A stretch of 64,000 nucleotides of DNA from Sphingomonas lycopersici. Lineage in GTDB: Bacteria > Pseudomonadota > Alphaproteobacteria > Sphingomonadales > Sphingomonadaceae. The stretch spans positions 124,001-188,000 of the forward strand of contig NZ_JANFAU010000002.1 in NCBI RefSeq assembly GCF_026130605.1, read 5' to 3'. The number at the start of each line of letters is the position of its first letter. Position 1 is the first letter of the stretch. Under the pieces are notes generated by a model. The model was not told where the DNA came from. It saw only the letters and a program-made list of their open reading frames with translations, and did no database searches. Below are positions 47,500 to 56,922 of the stretch, one piece after another. Position numbers and translations under genes: made by a program.

Positions 47500-48986
47500 C
47501 GCCGGCCGCTGCTCCGCCGCGCGACATGCGGCTTGGGCTGCTCCGGGATCGCGGGCAGGGTGGTCCAGCCGAAATGCGGGAAGCTGATCGAGCGTTTGCC
47601 GGTCAGATCGACCCGCACCACGATCAGCCCCTTCTCTTCGATGAACTCGAGCATGCGCCGCGCCCGGCTCGGCGACGCTGTCTGGTAGAGCACCGCCAGC
47701 GCTTCGTTGTCCGGGCATTCCTCTTCCGCCCGCGCGGCGCGCGCCACGCCGAGGAAGGGCGCCAGCATATCCTCGGGCAAGGTCTCGCCCAGCGCGAGAA
47801 CATCGTCCCAATCCTCGTCGGGGTCGAGGCCGGCCCGCGCTATCGCGAATTGCCGTCGGAAACCGTCGAGCGTTTCGTTCGCCGCGACGCCGCGCATCCG
47901 GCAGCGCACCTGATAATCCTGATATAATTGCGGCAGCGGGACGCGCGCATCCTCCAGCGCCATCTCCGCCAGCACCGCACGGCGCACCGCCGCCTGCTCC
48001 GCCTCGTCGAGTTCGGGCATGTCCGGCACCGCGAGCGGCGCGGGCGCCGTGACGGCGCTTTGCATCAGCGACGCCATCGGCGGCACCGGCGGCACCGGCG
48101 GCACCGGCATGGTCAGCGCCAGCGTTTCCTGTGCGTCGACGGTGAACAACCGCTCGCGCAATCCGTCGGCATCGGCGGTAGGGAGCGGCATCAGCTTGGG
48201 GCTGACATTGCGCGCGCTGGTGGCGACGCTGCCGATCCTGACGCTGATCGGACGGCGCGAGATCGCCGGGCCGAGCGCGAGGAACTCGCCCCGCGTCAGA
48301 TCGCGGATCTGATCGGCCTGCTTGCGCTCCATCCCGAGCAGATCGGCCGCGCGGGCCATGTCGATGTCGAGGAAGGTCCGCCCCATCAGGAAGTTGGATG
48401 CCTCCGCCGCGACATTCTTGGCGAGCTTGGCGAGCCGCTGGGTGGCGATCACCCCGGCGAGCCCGCGCTTGCGCCCGCGGCACATCAAATTGGTCATTGC
48501 CCCCAAGGAGGCGCGACGCGCTTCCTCACCGACCTCGCCCGCCGCGGCCGGCGCGAAAAGCTGCGCTTCATCGACCACGACGAGGATGGGAAACCATTGC
48601 TCGCGCGGCGCCTCGAACAGTGTCGCGAGGAAGGCGGCGGCGCAGCGCAGCTGATCGTCGGCCTCCAGCCCTTCGAGGTTGAGCACGACCGACGCGCGGT
48701 GCTCGCGTGCCCGTGCGGCGAGCCGCTCGATCTCGATCAGGCTGTAGTGCGCCGCATCCACCGCGATATGGTTGAAGGCATCGGCGAGCGAGACGAAATC
48801 GCCCTCGGGATCGATGACGACCTGCTGGACGAGCCCCGCGCTCCCTTCGAGCAGGCGGCGCAGCAGATGCGATTTGCCCGACCCCGAATTGCCCTGGACG
48901 AGCAGGCGCGTGGCCAGCAGCTCTTCGAGGTCAATCTCGACCGCACGGCCCGCTCCATCGAATCCCATGTCGATCTTGGCAGTCAT
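47496..48986 (-). CDS. HerA/DUF87-like ATPase
   Basis: About 496-residue P-loop ATPase. Walker A is QGNSGSGKSHLL near residue 30, Walker B region VVDEAQLFAP near residue 150; GRKRGLAGVIATQRLAKL follows. This matches the HerA-type ATP-binding DUF87 family of DNA-translocating or related ATPases. The C-terminal third is specific, with a Pro-Val repeat (PVPPVPPVPP) encoded by three tandem 9-nt units. The start at 48986 (MTAKIDMGF) is chosen before the conserved strand. Its 3' end overlaps the LysR start, so the two are coupled. Confidence 0.88.
   Translation of the reverse strand: MTAKIDMGFDGAGRAVEIDLEELLATRLLVQGNSGSGKSHLLRRLLEGSAGLVQQVVIDPEGDFVSLADAFNHIAVDAAHYSLIEIERLAARAREHRASVVLNLEGLEADDQLRCAAAFLATLFEAPREQWFPILVVVDEAQLFAPAAAGEVGEEARRASLGAMTNLMCRGRKRGLAGVIATQRLAKLAKNVAAEASNFLMGRTFLDIDMARAADLLGMERKQADQIRDLTRGEFLALGPAISRRPISVRIGSVATSARNVSPKLMPLPTADADGLRERLFTVDAQETLALTMPVPPVPPVPPMASLMQSAVTAPAPLAVPDMPELDEAEQAAVRRAVLAEMALEDARVPLPQLYQDYQVRCRMRGVAANETLDGFRRQFAIARAGLDPDEDWDDVLALGETLPEDMLAPFLGVARAARAEEECPDNEALAVLYQTASPSRARRMLEFIEEKGLIVVRVDLTGKRSISFPHFGWTTLPAIPEQPKPHVARRSSGRR
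48082..48108. repeat. Three tandem 9-nt repeats within the HerA-like ATPase
   Basis: GGCACCGGC occurs three times in a row in register with the reading frame, giving repeats of Pro-Val-Pro type in the linker. Copy number could vary between strains by slippage. Confidence 0.8.
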
Positions 48987-49077
48987 TACCGAGCCGATGG
49001 CAATGCTCGCGGCGCGGGGCAAGCGGATTGCGTCGCACGACTGGGTTCGAAGCGGTGTCGACCCCGCGGGCCGCGGG

Positions 49078-49269
49078 TCAATGGATCGCGATATGCCGCG
49101 GAAACCCGCTGTCCCGCATCACCACGCCGCGCGACCTGAGTTCGGCGGCATAACGTTCGGCGAATTCCCGGTGGACGCGCGCGACGCACGGATCGGCGGT
49201 CGAAAGCGCCATCGCCGCAGATTTGCGCTGTCGGGCATCAAGATATTCGAGTTCAGTCAACTGACGCAT
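49078..49269 (-). CDS. Small hypothetical protein
   Basis: 63-residue helical, charged protein (MRQLTELEYLDARQRKSAAM start), with an amphipathic first helix and Arg/Glu-rich middle. No named family recognised. It lies 91 nt upstream of the ATPase start on the same strand and may lead that transcript. Confidence 0.6.
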   Translation of the reverse strand: MRQLTELEYLDARQRKSAAMALSTADPCVARVHREFAERYAAELRSRGVVMRDSGFPRHIAIH

Positions 49270-49506
49270 GACCTAGCCCCCGTTCCCCGCGGCAGCTTTC
49301 CACTTGCTGTCGGTTGGCGTCTTGCTGTGGGTATACGGCGCCAACGATGAGATTTTAGGGCTGCGCCGTTTCATTGACGAGCGCGGGCCGTTAATCTCCA
49401 TCACCGTTTGTCGCGTAAATCGAACGATCTGCGGCACCCGTATTGGCGCGCTCGGCTTCCCGATCGCGCGAGTCGCCCTCGCCGTTGCGGGCGCCGGGCG
49501 CGTCTT

Positions 49507-50760
49507 TCAGCTCTCGACGGCGACCGCCATCGCCGCGGCATGTGCCTCGACCGGATCGGAGGCGGCGGGCGGTTCGCCCGGCTGGGTCTCGATCTGGGAG
49601 CCGCGTTCGAGCGCGCGGTGGACCGGGCAGCGCTCGGCGATCTCCAGCATGCGGCGGCGTTGCTCCGCATCGATCTCGCCCTCGATCGCGATCCGGCGGG
49701 TGAAGACGTCGGGCGGGGTGGCCGATGCTTGCCGGACATGGCCGACCGCGGTGCGGATGCGCGCGACCGGCCAGCCCTTTTGATCGACGTACATCCTGAG
49801 CGTCATCGTCGTGCAGGCGGCGAGCCCGGCGCTGACCAGATCATAAGGCGTCGGCCCCGATCCCAATCCACCGACATCGACCGGCTCGTCGGCGAGGAAG
49901 CGGATGCCGCCGGCGTGGATCGAAACCTGGAATTTACCGGCGCGGGTCTCCTCCGCGACGACGTCGCCCTCCTGGCCGGCGTCGCGGGTCTCGGGCACGG
50001 GGGGCAGGTAGCGCGACGCCCAGCTCGCGATGACCTCGGCGGCATAATCGACGTCCTGGGCGTTGGTCAGCAGGTGATCGGCGCTGTCGAGCGAGATGAA
50101 GCTCTTGGGATGCCGCGCGGCGAGGAAGATCTGCGAGGCATTGTCGATGCCGACGGTTTCGTCGCGCGGCGCGTGGAGAATCAGTAGCGGACGCTTGAGC
50201 CCCGCGATCCGCGCGCCCTGATCGTGGTGGCGAAGATCCTCAACGAACGACTGGCGCACGCGGAATGGTCGGCCGGAGAGGCTGACTTCGGCCTCGCCGT
50301 CGCGCTCGATCGCCGCCACGCCCTCCGGGCCGAACTGATCAAGCACATGCGTGATATCGAACGGCGCGCCGATCGTCGCGACCGCCTTGACCATCGCCAG
50401 ACCGCCCGCCGCGGCGAGCGCGGCGGCGCCGCCGAGGCTGTGACCGATCAAAAGGGTAGGCGGGCGGCCGCTCGCCGCCATTGCCTCCGCCGCGGCCGCG
50501 AGATCGGAGACGTCGGCGCCGAACCCCGCCTCGCCGAATGTCCCGCCGCTCTTGCCGAGGCCCGCGAAGTCGAACCGTAACGTCCCGATCCCGCGCCGCG
50601 CCAGCGCGCGGGAGATTCGCACCGCCGCGAGCCCGTCCTTGCCGCAGGTGAAGCAATGCGCGAACAACGCCCAGCCGCGCGCCGGCGCATCGGGGAGCTC
50701 GATCCGGCCGACCAGCCGATATCCCGACGGGCTGGTGAATTCGAACGGGGATGCGACCAT
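49507..50760 (-). CDS. Alpha/beta hydrolase fused to OsmC-like peroxide-protection domain
   Basis: 417-residue fusion. Residues 1 to about 260 are an alpha/beta hydrolase with nucleophile GHSLGG, an acid in APRDETVG and DSADHLL holding the His; about 280-417 is an OsmC-like domain (SVDVGGLGSGPTPYDLVSAGLAACTTMTLRMY with the redox Cys, then CPVHRAL carrying the second Cys). OsmC domains reduce organic hydroperoxides; the hydrolase may release the lipid peroxide. The start is ATG 50760 (MVASPFEF); the frame extends 14 codons upstream. This fusion is known in proteobacteria. Confidence 0.9.
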   Translation of the reverse strand: MVASPFEFTSPSGYRLVGRIELPDAPARGWALFAHCFTCGKDGLAAVRISRALARRGIGTLRFDFAGLGKSGGTFGEAGFGADVSDLAAAAEAMAASGRPPTLLIGHSLGGAAALAAAGGLAMVKAVATIGAPFDITHVLDQFGPEGVAAIERDGEAEVSLSGRPFRVRQSFVEDLRHHDQGARIAGLKRPLLILHAPRDETVGIDNASQIFLAARHPKSFISLDSADHLLTNAQDVDYAAEVIASWASRYLPPVPETRDAGQEGDVVAEETRAGKFQVSIHAGGIRFLADEPVDVGGLGSGPTPYDLVSAGLAACTTMTLRMYVDQKGWPVARIRTAVGHVRQASATPPDVFTRRIAIEGEIDAEQRRRMLEIAERCPVHRALERGSQIETQPGEPPAASDPVEAHAAAMAVAVES

Positions 50761-50857
50761 AGCCACCTCGCGCCTCAGCTCATGCGAGTCCCTGATCGGC
50801 ATCGCATATCGGACGCGGTTTAGCCGCGATCGCGGTCGAAAGGCGAGTTCCGCGCGT

Positions 50858-51784
50858 TCAGAGATCGAGCGACCAGTTCTGCCCGATCAGATCGTGCCCG
50901 AAGGAATGATGCGGCGCCTCGTCGACGAGCACGAAGCCGGCTCGCTCGTAGATATGGCGCGCGGCGGCGAGCACGCTGTTGGTCCACAGGGTCAGGCGCC
51001 GATAGCCCAGGCGCCGCGCGTGGGCGATACAGGTCTCCACCAGCAATCTGCCGACACCCGCACCGCGCGCGAAGCTTTCGACATAGAGCAGGCGAAGCTT
51101 GGCCACCGCGGGATCGTCGCCGTGGACGAGAAAGATCGATCCCGCCATCTCGCCGTCGATATCGGCAATCCACGCCGCGTCACGCGCGGGATCGAACTGA
51201 TCGTGGAAATCGGCAAGGATGCGTGACACCAGCGCTTCATATCCCTGATCCCAGCCATATTCCTCGGCGTAGAGCATCATCTGGCGCGCGGCGACGAGCC
51301 CGAGATCGCCGGGCCGCAGCCCGCGCAGCGTGACCGACGCCGGCTCATCCCCGCCGTCGAACGCCTGCATCATCACGCTCGCTGCCCCGATCAGCCGCTG
51401 TCGCTGCCGCGCCGAGACGCGATCGAGCAGCGCGCCGATCGCTTCTTGCGCTCGCACGTCGAGGTCCGCGAAGGCGGCGCGCCCGGTGGGGGTCAGCGAG
51501 AGCAGTTGCTGGCGGCCGTGCCCGGGATCGTCGCGGGTTTCGAGCAGGCCGCGATCGGCGAAGCGCTTCAATGTGCGGCTGATCTGCGCGCGGTCCATGT
51601 TCAGCGTTCGCGCGATATCGGCGGCGGTCGGGTCCTCGCGGTGGGCGAGCTCGTACAGGATACGCGCCTCGCTCAGCGTGAAGCGGCTGCCGTCGAGATG
51701 CGCGTCGAGCAGCCCCAACTGGTTGGTATAGAGCCGGTTGAACGCGCGGAGGAGGGCGACATCGCCTTGAGGTCGATCGAGCAT
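50858..51784 (-). CDS. MarR-type regulator fused to GNAT acetyltransferase
   Basis: 308-residue fusion. The N-terminal MarR winged helix (TLSEARILYELAHREDPTAADIARTLNMDRAQISRTLKRF) is followed by a linker and a GNAT domain (AGSIFLVHGD, KLRLLYVESFARGAGVGRLLVETCIAHARRLGY, coenzyme A loop). Such MarR-GNAT fusions occur widely but their acetylation targets are unknown. An operator-like palindrome lies 20 nt upstream of the start, suggesting self-repression. Confidence 0.9.
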   Translation of the reverse strand: MLDRPQGDVALLRAFNRLYTNQLGLLDAHLDGSRFTLSEARILYELAHREDPTAADIARTLNMDRAQISRTLKRFADRGLLETRDDPGHGRQQLLSLTPTGRAAFADLDVRAQEAIGALLDRVSARQRQRLIGAASVMMQAFDGGDEPASVTLRGLRPGDLGLVAARQMMLYAEEYGWDQGYEALVSRILADFHDQFDPARDAAWIADIDGEMAGSIFLVHGDDPAVAKLRLLYVESFARGAGVGRLLVETCIAHARRLGYRRLTLWTNSVLAAARHIYERAGFVLVDEAPHHSFGHDLIGQNWSLDL

Positions 51785-51803
51785 AAGCGATCTTCCCTCA
51801 CGA

Positions 51804-51820
51804 TGTTGATTGAGTCAACA
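51804..51820. promoter_or_regulatory. Palindromic operator candidate of the MarR-GNAT gene
   Basis: TGTTGATTGAGTCAACA has 6-bp arms around a 5-nt centre and sits 20-36 nt before the start codon at 51784, where a MarR dimer would block transcription. Position and symmetry are seen; binding is inferred. Confidence 0.5.
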
Positions 51821-51841
51821 ATGACGATGCGATGATCCCGG

Positions 51842-52522
51842 CTACACCCGCCGGAAAATATAATACCAGACTTCATGCCCTTGCCGCCGCGCCTTGCGCT
51901 CGTAGCGGGTCTCCGGCCAGCCGGCCGGGCGGTTGAGAAAATCCTCGGGCCCGCGCGCGGTCCATTCGAAATCGCGGCGCTGGCCCATGATCATCATCGC
52001 CCAGCGGCAATAGGTCGGATCGTCGGTGCCGAGACGGAATTCGTGCCCCGGCTTGAGCTTGGCGGCGATCAGATCGAGCGGGCCGTGGTTGACCATCCGC
52101 CGCTTGGCGTGGCGCGCCTTGGGCCAGGGATCAGGGTGGAGCAGATAGACCCGATCGAGGCTGGCATCGGGCAGACGCTCGATCACCTCGAGCGCGTCGC
52201 CCATATGCACCCGCACATTGCTCAGCGCGCGATCGCGGATATGGCCGAGTGCGCCGACCACCCCGTTGAGAAAGGGTTCGCAGCCGACGAAGCCGGTGCC
52301 GGGCGCTGCCTCGGCCTGCCCGGCGAGATGCTCGCCCGCGCCGAAGCCGATCTCGACCTGCAACGGGCGATCGTCGCCGAACAGCCGCTCGGCGGTGAGC
52401 GCGCCCCCCTCGGGCACCGCGACGCGCGGCAGCAGTTCCTCCACCAGAGCGGCCTGCCCGGCGCGTAACGCATGGCCTTGGCGCCGGCCGTAAAGGCGGC
52501 GGATCGTCGTCGGATCATTCAT
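51842..52522 (-). CDS. trmB: tRNA (guanine-N7-)-methyltransferase
   Basis: 226-residue SAM-dependent enzyme that makes m7G46 in tRNA. SAM site residues QVEIGFGAGEHLAG, then the catalytic-face pieces RVYLLHPDPWPKARHAKRR and LKPGHEFRLGTD, and a C-terminal TRYERKARRQGHEVW. Full length. On the same strand as metK but separated from it by an unrelated plus-strand gene; metK-trmB adjacency is common in alphaproteobacteria. Confidence 0.96.
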   Translation of the reverse strand: MNDPTTIRRLYGRRQGHALRAGQAALVEELLPRVAVPEGGALTAERLFGDDRPLQVEIGFGAGEHLAGQAEAAPGTGFVGCEPFLNGVVGALGHIRDRALSNVRVHMGDALEVIERLPDASLDRVYLLHPDPWPKARHAKRRMVNHGPLDLIAAKLKPGHEFRLGTDDPTYCRWAMMIMGQRRDFEWTARGPEDFLNRPAGWPETRYERKARRQGHEVWYYIFRRV

Positions 52523-52621
52523 GGCGAGGCCGCGTAGAGGGGCGGGCGGGCGAGGGCAATGCCGCGTTCATCCTCGGCTCCTTAAATCGCCGCCGGGAAG
52601 TGTAGGATAGGGGAGAAAGTG

Positions 52622-53389
52622 ATGCGTTTGGCCTGGGCGTTGGCGGTGATCGTCGCAGCGGTCCCGATGGCGGGCGATGCCCAACTGGCGTCGGAAAAAT
52701 CGATCTCGCTGGTGAAGCGCGACGGCCATTGGACGACCGTGCCGCTGATCTGCGACGCGACCAACCGCGATCGCGTGTTCGTCCTGGGCGCGCCGGGACG
52801 CAACGGGCAGATGGATCTGATCAGCTTTGCCAAGCCGGGGCTGAGCGCGCAGCGCGTCTCCGTCCGGCTCGGGCCGGGCGATCCGGGCGCCGGGCAGATC
52901 TATTACCCGTTGTTCAACCTCGTCGGGCGCGAGGTCGGCAACATCCATGCGATCAACCCCGGGATGGTCGAGCCCGGCGCGACGACCCCCGCGGTCACCG
53001 CGATCACCTTGGGGCGCGAGACGACGAATTGCCGCTTCGCCGCGCAGACCCGCGTGCTGGCGGTGACGGCGCGGCGCTCGATCCAGATCGTGCGGACCGA
53101 GCGCAACGGCTATCGCTACACCGCCTATAGCTTCGATACCGCCTTGCCCGAGACCAGCCAGCCGTGGGGCGGGCACGACAACCGCCCGTCGCTGGCGATC
53201 GACGGCGGGCGACTGGTCGACCAAAGCAACGGCCGCCGTGTCTATGAATTCACCAACCGCGGCTTCGTCTATCGCGTGATGGTCTCAGTGCGCCCCGATC
53301 ATCCCGGCGGCGGGGTCGAGGTGACGCAGGACGGGCGCAACGTGCTGCGCGAGGCGTTCGGGGCTTATACGGCGGCGGTGGTGCCGTAA
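52622..53389 (+). CDS. Secreted protein of unknown function
   Basis: About 255-residue exported protein with a signal peptide (MRLAWALAVIVAAVPMAGDAQ). The mature part is beta-rich (LVKRDGHWTTVPLICDATNRDRVFVLG; GYRYTAYSFDTALPETSQPWGGHDNRPS; VYEFTNRGFVYRVMV). No family recognised. GGGGAGAAAG precedes the ATG at 52622. It lies between trmB and metK on the opposite strand and looks like an insertion into the conserved neighbourhood. Confidence 0.7.
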   Translation: MRLAWALAVIVAAVPMAGDAQLASEKSISLVKRDGHWTTVPLICDATNRDRVFVLGAPGRNGQMDLISFAKPGLSAQRVSVRLGPGDPGAGQIYYPLFNLVGREVGNIHAINPGMVEPGATTPAVTAITLGRETTNCRFAAQTRVLAVTARRSIQIVRTERNGYRYTAYSFDTALPETSQPWGGHDNRPSLAIDGGRLVDQSNGRRVYEFTNRGFVYRVMVSVRPDHPGGGVEVTQDGRNVLREAFGAYTAAVVP

Positions 53390-53403
53390 GGCGGGCCGCT
53401 CGA

Positions 53404-53513
53404 CCGTCACCCCGGCCTTGAGCCGGGGTCCATTGCGCCTGAAGTGCGGCGGCTAGAGCCTCTTGTCCAGCGCTTGCCTCCCGATGGCCCCCGGCTCAAG
53501 GCCGGGGTGACGG
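53404..53513. repeat. REP/BIME-like element, family A, copy 2
   Basis: Arms CCCCGGCCTTGAGCCGGGG and CCCCCGGCTCAAGGCCGGGG surround a spacer that shares GAGCCTCTTG and GCGCTTGCC with the reverse complement of copy 1 (14056-14163). It lies between the convergent secreted-protein and metK genes. Confidence 0.85.
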
Positions 53514-53558
53514 TGGTTTACTGGATATCGGGGTCGCTCTAGCCGCCGGCCACACGGG

Positions 53559-54764
53559 TCAGGCGGCGACGGCCGCCTTGAGCTTGTCGACCAGATCGGT
53601 CGCTTCCCAGGTGAAGTGGGTGCCGTCGCTCTCGCGGCCGAAATGGCCGTAGGCGGCGGTCTTCGAATAGATCGGCGCGTTGAGCTTGAGATGCTCGCGG
53701 ATGCCCTTCGGCGTCAGGCGGACGAGCTTGGGCAGCACCTCCTCCAGCTTCGCCTCGGGCACGGTGCCGGTGCCGTGGGTATCGACATAGACCGACAGCG
53801 GCTCGGCGATGCCGATCGCATAGGACAGCTGGATCGTCACGCGCCGCGCCAGGCCGGCCGCGACGACGTTCTTCGCCAGATAGCGCGCGACATAGGCCGC
53901 CGAGCGATCGACCTTGGTCGGGTCCTTGCCGCTGAACGCGCCGCCGCCGTGCGGGGCCGCGCCGCCATAAGTGTCGACGATGATCTTGCGCCCGGTCACC
54001 CCGGCGTCGCCGTCCGGCCCGCCGATCTCGAACAGCCCGGTCGGGTTGACGTAGATCTTGTCGTCCGACGGCAGCCAGCCCTGCGGCAGGATTTCGGCGA
54101 ACACGCCCTTGACGTAATCGCGCAGCTTGGCCTGGCCGGCCTCGTTCGACAGATCGGCCGAATGCTGGGTCGAAACGACCAGCGCGGTGGCGCGCACCGG
54201 CAGCTCGTTCTCATATTGCAGCGTGACCTGGCTCTTGGCGTCGGGCTCGAGGAACGGCGCCTTGCCCGAATGGCGGTCGGCGGCCATCCGCTCGAGGATC
54301 TTATGGCTGTAATAGAGCGTGGCGGGCATCAGGCCCGGGGTCTCGTCGGTCGCGTAACCGAACATGATGCCCTGGTCGCCGGCGCCTTCGTCCTTGTTGC
54401 CGCTCTCGTCGACGCCCATCGCGATATGCGCCGATTGCGGGTGGAGGTTGTTCGAGAAATCGAACGTCTGCCAGTGGAAGCCCGACTGTTCATAGCCGAT
54501 GCGCTTCACCGTCTCGCGCACCGCCTGCTCGATCTCGGCCTCGATCCCGGGCGCCCAATTGCCGTCGGTGTCCATGATCCCGCGGCCGCGGATCTCGCCC
54601 GCCAGCACCACCTTGTTTGTGGTGGTGAGCGTTTCGCACGCGACGCGCGCCTCCGGGTCTTTCGAGAGGAACAGATCGACGATCGAATCCGAAATCTGAT
54701 CGGCAACCTTGTCCGGGTGGCCTTCGCTGACCGATTCGCTCGTGAAAATGAACGACTGACGCAT
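53559..54764 (-). CDS. metK: S-adenosylmethionine synthetase
   Basis: 401-residue enzyme that makes SAM from methionine and ATP. Family motifs: [14 protein letters not shown] at the N-terminus (ATP/metal site), [37 protein letters not shown], all intact. It follows lnt on the same strand with 44 nt between. A 20-bp palindrome (54786-54805) lies 21 nt before the start and may be the site of a SAH-responsive repressor of the ArsR type such as SahR, which controls methionine-cycle genes in proteobacteria. That link is inference. Confidence 0.97.
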   Translation of the reverse strand: MRQSFIFTSESVSEGHPDKVADQISDSIVDLFLSKDPEARVACETLTTTNKVVLAGEIRGRGIMDTDGNWAPGIEAEIEQAVRETVKRIGYEQSGFHWQTFDFSNNLHPQSAHIAMGVDESGNKDEGAGDQGIMFGYATDETPGLMPATLYYSHKILERMAADRHSGKAPFLEPDAKSQVTLQYENELPVRATALVVSTQHSADLSNEAGQAKLRDYVKGVFAEILPQGWLPSDDKIYVNPTGLFEIGGPDGDAGVTGRKIIVDTYGGAAPHGGGAFSGKDPTKVDRSAAYVARYLAKNVVAAGLARRVTIQLSYAIGIAEPLSVYVDTHGTGTVPEAKLEEVLPKLVRLTPKGIREHLKLNAPIYSKTAAYGHFGRESDGTHFTWEATDLVDKLKAAVAA

Positions 54765-54785
54765 GATCGCTCCGATAACTTAACG

Positions 54786-54805
54786 ATATAAAGATAACTT
54801 TATAT
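54786..54805. promoter_or_regulatory. Palindrome upstream of metK
   Basis: 8-bp arms ATATAAAG and CTTTATAT flank ATAA. It lies between the lnt stop and the metK start, where a repressor could control metK separately from lnt. AT-rich symmetry of this type is typical of ArsR-fold operators; no SAM riboswitch fold is evident in the 44-nt spacer. Confidence 0.55.
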
Positions 54806-54808
54806 GCC

Positions 54809-56347
54809 CTAACGCGCGCGCCGTCGAATGGCAACCGCCGTGGCGCCGAGCAGCAAGGCGACGATCAGCGCGGCCCAATTGCCGATGCGCGAGAAGAGCG
54901 TGGGGGGCAGCGGCGCGGGCATCGCCACGTCGATCGCACCGGCGGTTTCGTGCGGCACGGTGGCGACGAGTCGCCCGTCGGCGGCGATCACCGCCGAAAT
55001 CCCGGTCGGCGTCGCGCGGACGATCGGCAGGCCTTCCTCGATCGCGCGCATCCGCGCTTGCGCCAGATGCTGCGGCGGCCCCCATTTGCCGAACCACGCG
55101 TCGTTGGACGGGTTGAACAGCAGGCGCGGGCGGTGGGCGGGGTTGATCACCTGGCCGGAGAAGATGATCTCATAACAGATCTGCACCCCGATCTCGCCAA
55201 AGCCGGGGATGGCGAGGCTGCGCGGCCCCGGCCCGGGGGCGAAATCCATATCCCCCGGCACCAGCCGCGCAAGGCCGAGCGGCTTGAGCAGCCACGGCAT
55301 CGGCAGATATTCGCCATAAGGGACGAGATGCGCCTTGTCGTAGCGCCCGTCGATTCGCGCTGCGGCGTCGACCGCGAATACCGAATTGGTCGCGGTGGTG
55401 ATGTTGCCGGCGCGGTCGAACTGCAGCGCGGTGCCGCCGGTGAGCAGCACGTCACGCGGGCCGAGCAGCGCTGCCATACGGCGCCGGATCTGCTGCGGGT
55501 TCTGCTGATAGCTGTAGATATAGGGCGGATAGCCGTCCTCGATCAGATCGCGCACCACGCCCTCCGGCCACAGCACCAGCCGCGACGCGGTCCCCGGCAC
55601 GCCCGACAGCGCGGAGAGCTTGCGCAGCAGCAATTCGCCGTCGCTCTCGCCGCGCTGGTCCTGCGAGACATTGGGCTGGACGACGACGAGGCGCGGGGCG
55701 TCCGGCGACTCCCCGGCGGGTTCGCGATATCCCAGCGCTTGCGCCGCCAGCAGCGCGACCAGCGCGAGGCCCGCTCCGGCTAGCGGCAGCGGGCGGCGCG
55801 TTATCAGCAACAGGCTTGCCGCCAGCGCCACCGTCAGCCCCGACAGCGCGTAGGTGCCGATCCACGCCGCGAGGCTGGCGACCGGCTGCACCGGCACCCA
55901 GATCGCCCCGATCGGGTCCCAGGCATAGCCGGTGAACATCACGCTGCGCAGCCACTCGCTCGCGATCCACGCCGCGCCGAAGCCGAGCGCATAGCCCGCA
56001 TTGGGCCGCTTGCCGCGCAGATACCACGACAGCCCCGCCGCGATCGCGGGATAGACCGCGAGGTACAGCGCCAGCGCGAAGGGCGCGACATAGCCCAGCA
56101 CCGGGGGCATCTTGTCCTGAAAATCAAAGGCGTGCTGGAACCAATTGTCGTTGATCGTGAAATGCCCGACCCCGAAGACCCAGCCGAGCCAAAGCGCCTG
56201 GCGCACGCTGGGCGCGCGCCATACCAGCGCGATCCATCCGGCGAAGCAGAGGAGGGTCAGCGGCCAGAGCTGGAGCGGCGCGAAACCGCAGGCGGCCAGC
56301 GCGCCGAGCAGCAGCGCGGTGAGGGCGGGGCGTCGGGTAAGCAACAT
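54809..56347 (-). CDS. lnt: Apolipoprotein N-acyltransferase
   Basis: 512-residue enzyme of lipoprotein maturation that adds the third acyl chain to the N-terminal cysteine. Several membrane helices (about 1-220) precede a periplasmic nitrilase-fold domain with the catalytic Glu in WPEG, Lys in [14 protein letters not shown] and Cys in [10 protein letters not shown]. Full length. In its usual place beside corC/ybeY in alphaproteobacteria, but here about 2.5 kb of other genes intervene before corC. Confidence 0.95.
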   Translation of the reverse strand: MLLTRRPALTALLLGALAACGFAPLQLWPLTLLCFAGWIALVWRAPSVRQALWLGWVFGVGHFTINDNWFQHAFDFQDKMPPVLGYVAPFALALYLAVYPAIAAGLSWYLRGKRPNAGYALGFGAAWIASEWLRSVMFTGYAWDPIGAIWVPVQPVASLAAWIGTYALSGLTVALAASLLLITRRPLPLAGAGLALVALLAAQALGYREPAGESPDAPRLVVVQPNVSQDQRGESDGELLLRKLSALSGVPGTASRLVLWPEGVVRDLIEDGYPPYIYSYQQNPQQIRRRMAALLGPRDVLLTGGTALQFDRAGNITTATNSVFAVDAAARIDGRYDKAHLVPYGEYLPMPWLLKPLGLARLVPGDMDFAPGPGPRSLAIPGFGEIGVQICYEIIFSGQVINPAHRPRLLFNPSNDAWFGKWGPPQHLAQARMRAIEEGLPIVRATPTGISAVIAADGRLVATVPHETAGAIDVAMPAPLPPTLFSRIGNWAALIVALLLGATAVAIRRRAR

Positions 56348-56481
56348 CGCCGTGGGTCATGCGGGACGTGGCGACCTGCGGCAAGGCAGACCATCGCATT
56401 TCAGGAGAAGTCGGCGCCGGTTTTCCGCCCGAAAATGCGCAAAGAGATAGCGAAAATCATCCGGAGGTGTATGATCGCGGC

Positions 56482-56922
56482 ATGACACTCAGGCCTTTCC
56501 ACCTCGCCTTTCCCGTCCACGATCTCGCTGCGGCGCGCGCCTTTTACGGCGGGGTGCTGGGGTGCCGCGAGGGGCGATCGAGCGCGCGCTGGATCGATTT
56601 CGATCTCGGCGGCCACCAGATCGTCGCGCATCTCGACGAGACGATGCGGCCGCATGAGACATCCAATGCGGTCGACGGGCATGACGTCCCGGTGCCGCAT
56701 TTCGGCGTGGTGCTGACGATGGCCGACTGGCATGTGCTCGCCGAGCGGGTCGAAGCGGCCGGGATCGCCTTCGGGATCGCGCCTTATGTCCGTTTCGCCG
56801 GCGAGCCGGGCGAACAGGCGACGATGTTCTTCCGCGATCCTTCTGGCAATGCGCTGGAGTTCAAGGCGTTCGCCGACGATGCGATGCTGTTCGCGACCGG
56901 CGCCGAGGAGACTGCGGCATGA
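56482..56922 (+). CDS. VOC-superfamily (glyoxalase-like) protein
   Basis: 146-residue protein of paired beta-alpha-beta-beta-beta fold ([55 protein letters not shown] with the metal-binding Glu). Substrate unknown. The ATG at 56482 starts the fold. Its last 4 nt overlap the next gene. Confidence 0.88.
   Translation: MTLRPFHLAFPVHDLAAARAFYGGVLGCREGRSSARWIDFDLGGHQIVAHLDETMRPHETSNAVDGHDVPVPHFGVVLTMADWHVLAERVEAAGIAFGIAPYVRFAGEPGEQATMFFRDPSGNALEFKAFADDAMLFATGAEETAA

Noticed and set aside
46603..48483. 626-codon version of the LysR gene
   Set aside because: The regulator helix-turn-helix starts at MTLEQLRIF (47499). The longer part lies over the HerA-like ATPase in another frame.
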